From Xanthomonas citri pv. mangiferaeindicae (GTDB taxonomy: Bacteria > Pseudomonadota > Gammaproteobacteria > Xanthomonadales > Xanthomonadaceae): a DNA stretch of 64,000 nucleotides. The DNA is taken from contig CP016836.1 of the NCBI GenBank assembly GCA_002240395.1, positions 3,038,001 to 3,102,000 of the forward strand. Direction: 5' to 3'. The notes under the pieces were generated by a model that saw only the letters and a list, made by a program, of their open reading frames with translations, ran no database searches and was not told the DNA's origin. This document shows, piece by piece, positions 59,503 through 64,000 of this stretch (position 1 is its first letter; each line of letters starts with the position of its first letter). Position numbers and translations under genes: made by a program.

Positions 59503-62006
59503 ATGCCCAAGTCCTCTCCCGCCGAGCGCGTCGCCGAGCTGCGTGCACGCATCGAAGATGCCAACCACCGCTACTACGTGCTCGACGATCCGTCGATCCC
59601 GGATGCCGATTACGACGCACTGATGCGCGAACTCGAGGCGCTGGAGACGGCGCACCCCGAGCTCGCCAGCGAGGATTCGCCCACGCGCACGGTTGGCGCG
59701 CGCCCCGATGGCGGCTTTCCCGAGGTCCAGCACGCGATCCCGATGCTGTCGCTGGCGAACGCGTTCGAGACCGCAGGCGTGCCCGACGACGCCGACGACC
59801 GCACGCGGTTTTCCGAGGTCGCCGACTTCGAGCGTCGGATCGAGCAGAAGCTCGACATCGCAGCCCCGGTGTTCTCGGTCGAACCCAAACTCGACGGCCT
59901 GGCGATCAGCCTGCGCTACGAGGACGGGGTGTTCGTGCAGGGCGCGACGCGCGGCGACGGCGCCACGGGCGAAAACGTCACCGCGAATCTGCGCCAGGTG
60001 CGCGCGGTGCCGCTCCGGCTCCGCCTCGACGGGGCGCCGGCGCCGACGGTGCTGGAGGTGCGCGGCGAGATCTACATGCCGCGCAAGGCCTTCGCGGACT
60101 GGAATGCCAAGGCGCTGGAGAACAACGAGAAACTGCTCGCCAACCCGCGCAATGGCGCGGCCGGTTCGCTGCGCCAGCTCGATCCGGCGGTCACACGTCG
60201 CCGGCCGCTGGCGTTCTTCGCCTATTCGGTCGGCGAGGTCCGCGGCCTGGAACTGCCTGAGACCCATTCGCAGACCTTGGCGTTGCTGCGCGGATTCGGA
60301 TTTCCGGTCGCGCCCGAGGTCGAGACCGCGACCGGCTTCGAAGGCCTGATCGCCTACTTCCGTCGCATCGGGTCACAGCGCGACGCGCTGCCGTACGACA
60401 TCGACGGCGTGGTCTACAAGCTCGACGACTACGACCAGCAACGCGCGATGGGGTTCGTGTCGCGCTCGCCGCGCTGGGCGCTGGCACACAAGTTCCCGGC
60501 ACAGGAGCAGTCGACGGTGCTGCGCGCGATCGAGGTGCAGATCGGCCGGACCGGTGCGGTCACGCCGGTCGCACGACTCGAGCCGGTCCAGGTCGCCGGG
60601 GTCACGGTGACCAACGCCACGCTGCACAACGCCGACCAGATCGCGCGGCTCGACGCGCGCGAGGGCGACACGGTGATCGTGCGCCGCGCCGGCGACGTGA
60701 TCCCCGAGATCGTGCGCGTGATCGAAGACCGGCGCCCCGCCGATGCGGTGCCCTGGACGATGCCGGCCGCGTGTCCGGTCTGCGGCTCCGACCTGGTGCG
60801 CGAGGAGGGCGCGATCGCCTGGCGTTGCAGCGGCGGGCTGACGTGTCCGGCGCAGCGCAAGGAGGCCGTGCGGCACTTCGCTTCGCGTCGCGCGCTCGAC
60901 ATCGAGGGTCTGGGCGACAAGCAGGCCGAAGCCCTGGTCGAGTTCGGTTTCGTGCATTCGCCGGCCGATCTGTATGCCCTGACCGTCGCCGACCTGGTGC
61001 GGATGAAGACCGCCCTCGACGCCGCGACCGCCGCCGACTTCCAGCAGGCGATCGCCGACAGCAAGGGGGGCTGGTGCTCGATGCCGAAGGTGCGGCCGTT
61101 CTGGCCGAGGAGGCGCCAGTCTGGAAGGACGCCGCGTTCCTGCGCGCGCATCTGACCGTCGAGACCGGCGGCAAACTCGCCACCAAGTGGGCCGAGAACC
61201 TCGTTGCGGGCATCGACGCCAGCCGCCACACAACACTGGCGCGCTTCCTGTTCGCGCTCGGCATCCCGCACCTGGGCGAAACGACGGCCAAGTCGTTGGC
61301 GCAATGGCTGGGCACGCTCGAGTTCATCCGCAGCACGCCCGCGGTGCTGCTGCAGGCGCTGCCGGATATCGGTGGCGAGGTGGCGCGCTCGATCGCGACG
61401 TTCTTCGAGCAACCCGGCAATGTCGCAGTGGTCGATGCGCTGCTCGCGGCTGGGGTGCGCTTCTCCGATGAGGCGGCGCCGTCTGCCGAGCTGCGCGATC
61501 GGCTGGACCTGGCGCACCTGCTGGCCACGTTGCCGGTCGACAAACTCGGCGGCAAGAGCGCCGAGCGTCTGGCGCAGACCTACGGCACGCTCGCGGCCTT
61601 GCTGCGTGCGAACGAGAGCGGCTGGGTCGGCGCTGGCGCGTCCAGCGCGGGCGCGGCGAATCTCGCGGCGTACCTGGCCGACGAGCGGGCGCGCCAAGCG
61701 CTCATCGACGCCGACGCGGCCATGCAACGCCTGCTCGCCGCAGCCCCCGCACGTGCGGTGCGCAGCAGCGGCCCGCTCGACGGCAAGAGCGTGGTGCTGA
61801 CGGGCACGCTGGCGTCGATGACCCGCGATGAGGCCGGCGAGAAGCTCGAAGCGCTGGGCGCGAAGATCGTCGGCAGCGTGTCGAAGAAGACGTCGCTGGT
61901 GGTGGCCGGCGAAGCCGCAGGCTCCAAGCTCGACAAGGCCCAGGCACTGGGCGTGGAGATCTGGGACGAGGCCGCGCTGCTGGCCTTCCTCGAGGCGCAG
62001 GCGTGA
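59503..62006 (+). pseudogene. ligA: NAD-dependent DNA ligase, split by a one-base frameshift
   Basis: NAD-dependent ligase (~834 aa if repaired), normally essential. Domain Ia ANHRYYVLDDPSIPDADYDA; adenylation Lys in EPKLDGLAISLRYEDG; OB fold; zinc finger CPVCGSDLVREEG to CSGGLTCPAQRKE; helix-hairpin-helix (RFLFALGIPHLGETTAKSL, LPDIGGEVARSIATFF); and a BRCT domain at the end (LDGKSVVLTGTLASMTRDEA). The break is at the G run 61065-61070: AIADSKGG should continue LVLDAEGAAVLAEEAPVWKD, found one frame over. One added G restores the gene. About 60 residues around the break are an insertion relative to short LigAs. An inactive ligA is implausible, so a sequence error is likely. Confidence 0.93.
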
Positions 62007-62980
62007 GCGTGCCGAGCGGGCCGAGTGCATCCTTCGCGGCGCTGCGCCTGCGCGCGCGGCTCAATGCCGTGTTGCGCGGCTTCTTCGCCGAGCGCGACGT
62101 GGTCGAGGTCGAGACGCCGGTGCTCTCGCGCGCCGGCAATACCGATCCCAACGTCGCCAGCTTCGCCACGCGCTTCGGCGGCCACGTCGATGCCGGGCCG
62201 CCGCTGCGCTGGATGCGCACATCGCCCGAGTTCCCGCTCAAGCGGTTGCTGGCCGCGGGTTTCGGCGACTGTTACGAACTGGGCCGGGTGTTCCGCGACG
62301 GCGAGGCGGGCGGGCGCCACAACCCCGAGTTCACGATGCTCGAGTGGTACCGCGTCGGCTGGGACCATCGCCGGCTCGCCGCCGAGACCGTCGCACTGGT
62401 GCAGGCTGCCCTGGCGTTGGTCGGGCGCCGGGCGGACGTCGTGGAGACCGACTACCGCACGCTCTACCGCGAGCAGTTGGGCATCGACCCGATGACGGCG
62501 CCGGAGGCGGTACTGCGGGCGGCGCTGGGCGACGTGCGGATCGATCCGGACGGCCTGGGCCGCGACGACTGGCTCGACCTGCTGATGACCCATCGCCTCC
62601 AGCCGGCCAACCCCGCTGATCGCATTCTTGTCGTGCACGACTACCCGGCCTCGCAATGCATGCTCGCGCGGATTGCCTCGCGCGACGGTGTGCCGGTGGC
62701 CGAGCGTTTCGAGCTGTACCTGGGGGCACTGGAGCTGGCCAATGGCTATCACGAACTGGCCGACGGCGCCGAGCAGCGGGCCCGCTTCGAGCGCGACCAC
62801 GCGGTGCGCACCGCACGCGGCGCGGCACTGCCGGCGATCGATGAGGCGCTAATCGATGCACTCGATGCCGGCTTCCCCGACTGCGCCGGGGTCGCGTTGG
62901 GTGTGGATCGGTTGATGATGGCGATGCTGGAGACGTCGCGGATCGCGGAGGTGATCGCGTTCGATTTCGCGAGGGCGTAG
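62003..62980 (+). CDS. epmA: EF-P lysine(34)-beta-lysine ligase EpmA
   Basis: LysRS-like class II synthetase paralogue (325 aa) lacking the anticodon-binding domain, which activates beta-lysine and attaches it to elongation factor P. Motif 1 VEVETPVLSRAGNTDPN, motif 2 RTSPEFPLKRLLAAGF with FGDCYELGRVFRDGE, motif 3 GVALGVDRLMMAML. GTG start 62003 overlaps the ligA stop as GTGA, so it is translationally coupled to ligA. Confidence 0.92.
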   Translation: MSVPSGPSASFAALRLRARLNAVLRGFFAERDVVEVETPVLSRAGNTDPNVASFATRFGGHVDAGPPLRWMRTSPEFPLKRLLAAGFGDCYELGRVFRDGEAGGRHNPEFTMLEWYRVGWDHRRLAAETVALVQAALALVGRRADVVETDYRTLYREQLGIDPMTAPEAVLRAALGDVRIDPDGLGRDDWLDLLMTHRLQPANPADRILVVHDYPASQCMLARIASRDGVPVAERFELYLGALELANGYHELADGAEQRARFERDHAVRTARGAALPAIDEALIDALDAGFPDCAGVALGVDRLMMAMLETSRIAEVIAFDFARA

Positions 62981-63007
62981 CCCCTGGGGTGCGGCTGCGC
63001 CGAGCGC

Positions 63008-63646
63008 TTTTGCCATTGCCGTTGCTGCTGCTGTGGCTGTTGCTGGTGCTGTGGCTTTCCATCGAGCCGTAAAGCGAGCCGAGCACCGGAGCCTGGCGCG
63101 GCCGAAGAGCAGCCCTTGTCTGAGCGCAGCGAGTTTGGGCTGCGTGCCGCGCCAGGTGAGGCGCGGAGGGCACCGCCGCGGCTTCATGCGGCGGATCGCG
63201 TCCGGCGACGGCGGTTTTGCTTACTTTTGCCAAGACAAAAGTAAGCCGCGCGCGTTGCGCGCGGAAGCTGTGGACTTGATCCTGTTTTTCGCATTCTTAG
63301 AACAGCCCAAGCAAACAGCCAATGCCAAGGCAGGTGCACGGCTTTCGCCCGCTGCGCGGGCGAGTTTCTTTTGGAGGGACCCAAAAGAAACCAAAAGGTC
63401 CTTCCGCCGGACGCGATCCGCCGCGATACCGCCGCGGCGGTTCCCTGTGCTTCTCGGAAGACGGGGCACGCAGCCCAAACTCGCTGCGCTCAGACAAGGG
63501 CTGCTCTTCGGCCCCGTCATCCTGCGATGCTCGGCTCGCTTTACGGCTCGATACATCAAAAGCTCGAAGCCAAAGCCAAAGCCAAAGCCAAAGCCAAAGC
63601 CAAAGCCAAAGCCAGAGCCAGAGCCAGAGCCAGAGCTAAAGCCAGA
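63008..63646. repeat. Symmetric palindromic intergenic element (inverted repeats, inner hairpins, outer hexamer tracts)
   Basis: The epmA-mtnA gap is filled by a mirrored structure. Inverted repeats at 63061-63148 and 63465-63552 (88 bases each) are identical at both ends, with a variable ~14-base middle. Between them are two further hairpins, 63219-63229/63236-63246 and 63364-63374/63381-63391. Outside are GCNNNN hexamer tracts in opposite orientation. Frames crossing it give Gly-Ser/Phe-rich and Cys-Leu-Ser-rich nonsense, so it is not coding. From memory, similar palindromic units occur in many copies in Lysobacter and Xanthomonas genomes. Confidence 0.85.
63569..63646. repeat. Hexamer tandem repeat (GCCAAA/GCCAGA), 13 units
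   Basis: Seven GCCAAA, four GCCAGA, one GCTAAA and one GCCAGA units in perfect 6-base register. A degenerate counterpart of eight GCNNNN units on the opposite strand lies at 63008-63055, on the other outer flank of the inverted repeat. Confidence 0.9.
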
Positions 63647-63730
63647 GCAGGGCATCGATGTCTGGCGGGGCAGGAGCGGGGCCCAGGAACCCCAAGCTGC
63701 CTGCCCAACAGCAACCCAACCGCCCCGAAC

Positions 63731-63742
63731 TACAATGGCGCC
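63731..63742 (+). promoter_or_regulatory. -10 box directly before mtnA ATG (leaderless start)
   Basis: TACAAT at 63731-63736 is 6 bases before the ATG, so the transcript would begin at or near the start codon. No ribosome-binding site is visible. Confidence 0.45.
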
Positions 63743-64000
63743 ATGAACGCATCCCCCCTCGACTTCGACCGCTACGACCACATCCGCCCGATCCTGTGGA
63801 CCGGCGACACGCTCGAACTGCTCGACCAGCGCAAACTGCCGTTCGTGGTCGAGCATGCGACCTGCACGACCAGCGACGAGGTCGCCCAGGCGATCCATGC
63901 GCTGACCGTGCGCGGCGCGCCGGCGATCGGTATCGCGGCGGCCTGGGGCGCGGTGCTGGGCGCGCGCGAGATCGAAGCCGATGATGGCGCGGCTGCGCTG
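63743..64000 (+). CDS. mtnA: S-methyl-5-thioribose-1-phosphate isomerase, 3'-truncated by window edge
   Basis: The first 86 residues of the methionine-salvage isomerase that converts methylthioribose 1-phosphate to methylthioribulose 1-phosphate. The conserved start region HIRPILWTGDTLELLDQRKL, and then DEVAQAIHALTVRGAPAIGI with AAAWGAVLGA, is diagnostic of the eIF2B-like MtnA family. The gene continues past base 64000. It has its own promoter after the repeat element. Confidence 0.92.
   Translation, partial: MNASPLDFDRYDHIRPILWTGDTLELLDQRKLPFVVEHATCTTSDEVAQAIHALTVRGAPAIGIAAAWGAVLGAREIEADDGAAAL

Noticed and set aside
63221..63898. A 225-aa Gly/Ser/Phe-repeat protein on the minus strand of the epmA-mtnA gap
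   Set aside because: It is a translation of the hexamer tract and inverted repeats and overlaps the mtnA start on the opposite strand; no sign of coding selection.

Overview
The window is high-GC DNA with dense, short-gapped operons and matches a gammaproteobacterium of the Xanthomonadaceae/Lysobacteraceae (Lysobacter, Luteimonas or Xanthomonas type). The placement rests on gene order and protein style: dnaX-ybaB-recR, smc-zipA-ligA with an unusually long LigA, scpA-scpB-rluB, the zwf-glk-pgl-edd-eda block, and characteristic dispersed intergenic repeats. No prophage, insertion sequence or CRISPR array was seen.

Layout. 1-2937 is the 3' part of a large SF1 helicase with a Vsr-like nuclease domain, a likely anti-phage gene, lying on the 3' side of tRNA-Ser(GGA). 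3341-6639 holds dnaX, ybaB, recR and a HIT gene. 6656-11004 (minus) is a moxR / DUF58 / transglutaminase / slp operon. A family-39 glycosyltransferase and a nitrilase-type amidase follow. 14281-17638 (minus) is scpA-scpB-rluB. 18165-32869 is a carbohydrate-utilisation locus: LacI regulator, TonB receptor (frameshifted), glucoamylase-family lipoprotein, ABC importer without its own ATPase, a large two-part glycosidase-like lipoprotein and a GH3 beta-glucosidase. An unrecognised 868-aa protein follows. 35871-47252 is a porin and a nitrous-oxide-reductase cluster (nosZ divergent from cytochrome c, nosR, D, F, Y, L, an unknown gene and nosX). 47276-53103 (minus) is the glucose-6-phosphate/Entner-Doudoroff operon, divergent from an orphan sugar-ABC ATPase. 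54666-62980 holds smc, zipA, a VOC protein, ligA and epmA. A symmetric repeat element fills most of the gap before mtnA, which runs off the right edge.

How the parts connect. Three near-identical LacI-type operators (pattern TGWAAACGNTTWCA) lie at the lacI promoter, at the promoter of the glycosidase/importer operon, and between zwf and the orphan ATPase. This suggests one regulator coordinating glucan breakdown, uptake of the oligosaccharide (with the distant ATPase energising the importer) and oxidation of the released glucose through the Entner-Doudoroff route. FNR/DNR-like boxes lie in the nosZ/cytochrome c divergent region and before the porin, fitting control of N2O respiration by low oxygen.

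Caution. The TonB receptor, edd and ligA are each broken by the loss of one base in a G (or C) run, with the rest of the reading frame intact. Because ligA is normally essential, uncorrected homopolymer errors in the assembly are the likeliest explanation.
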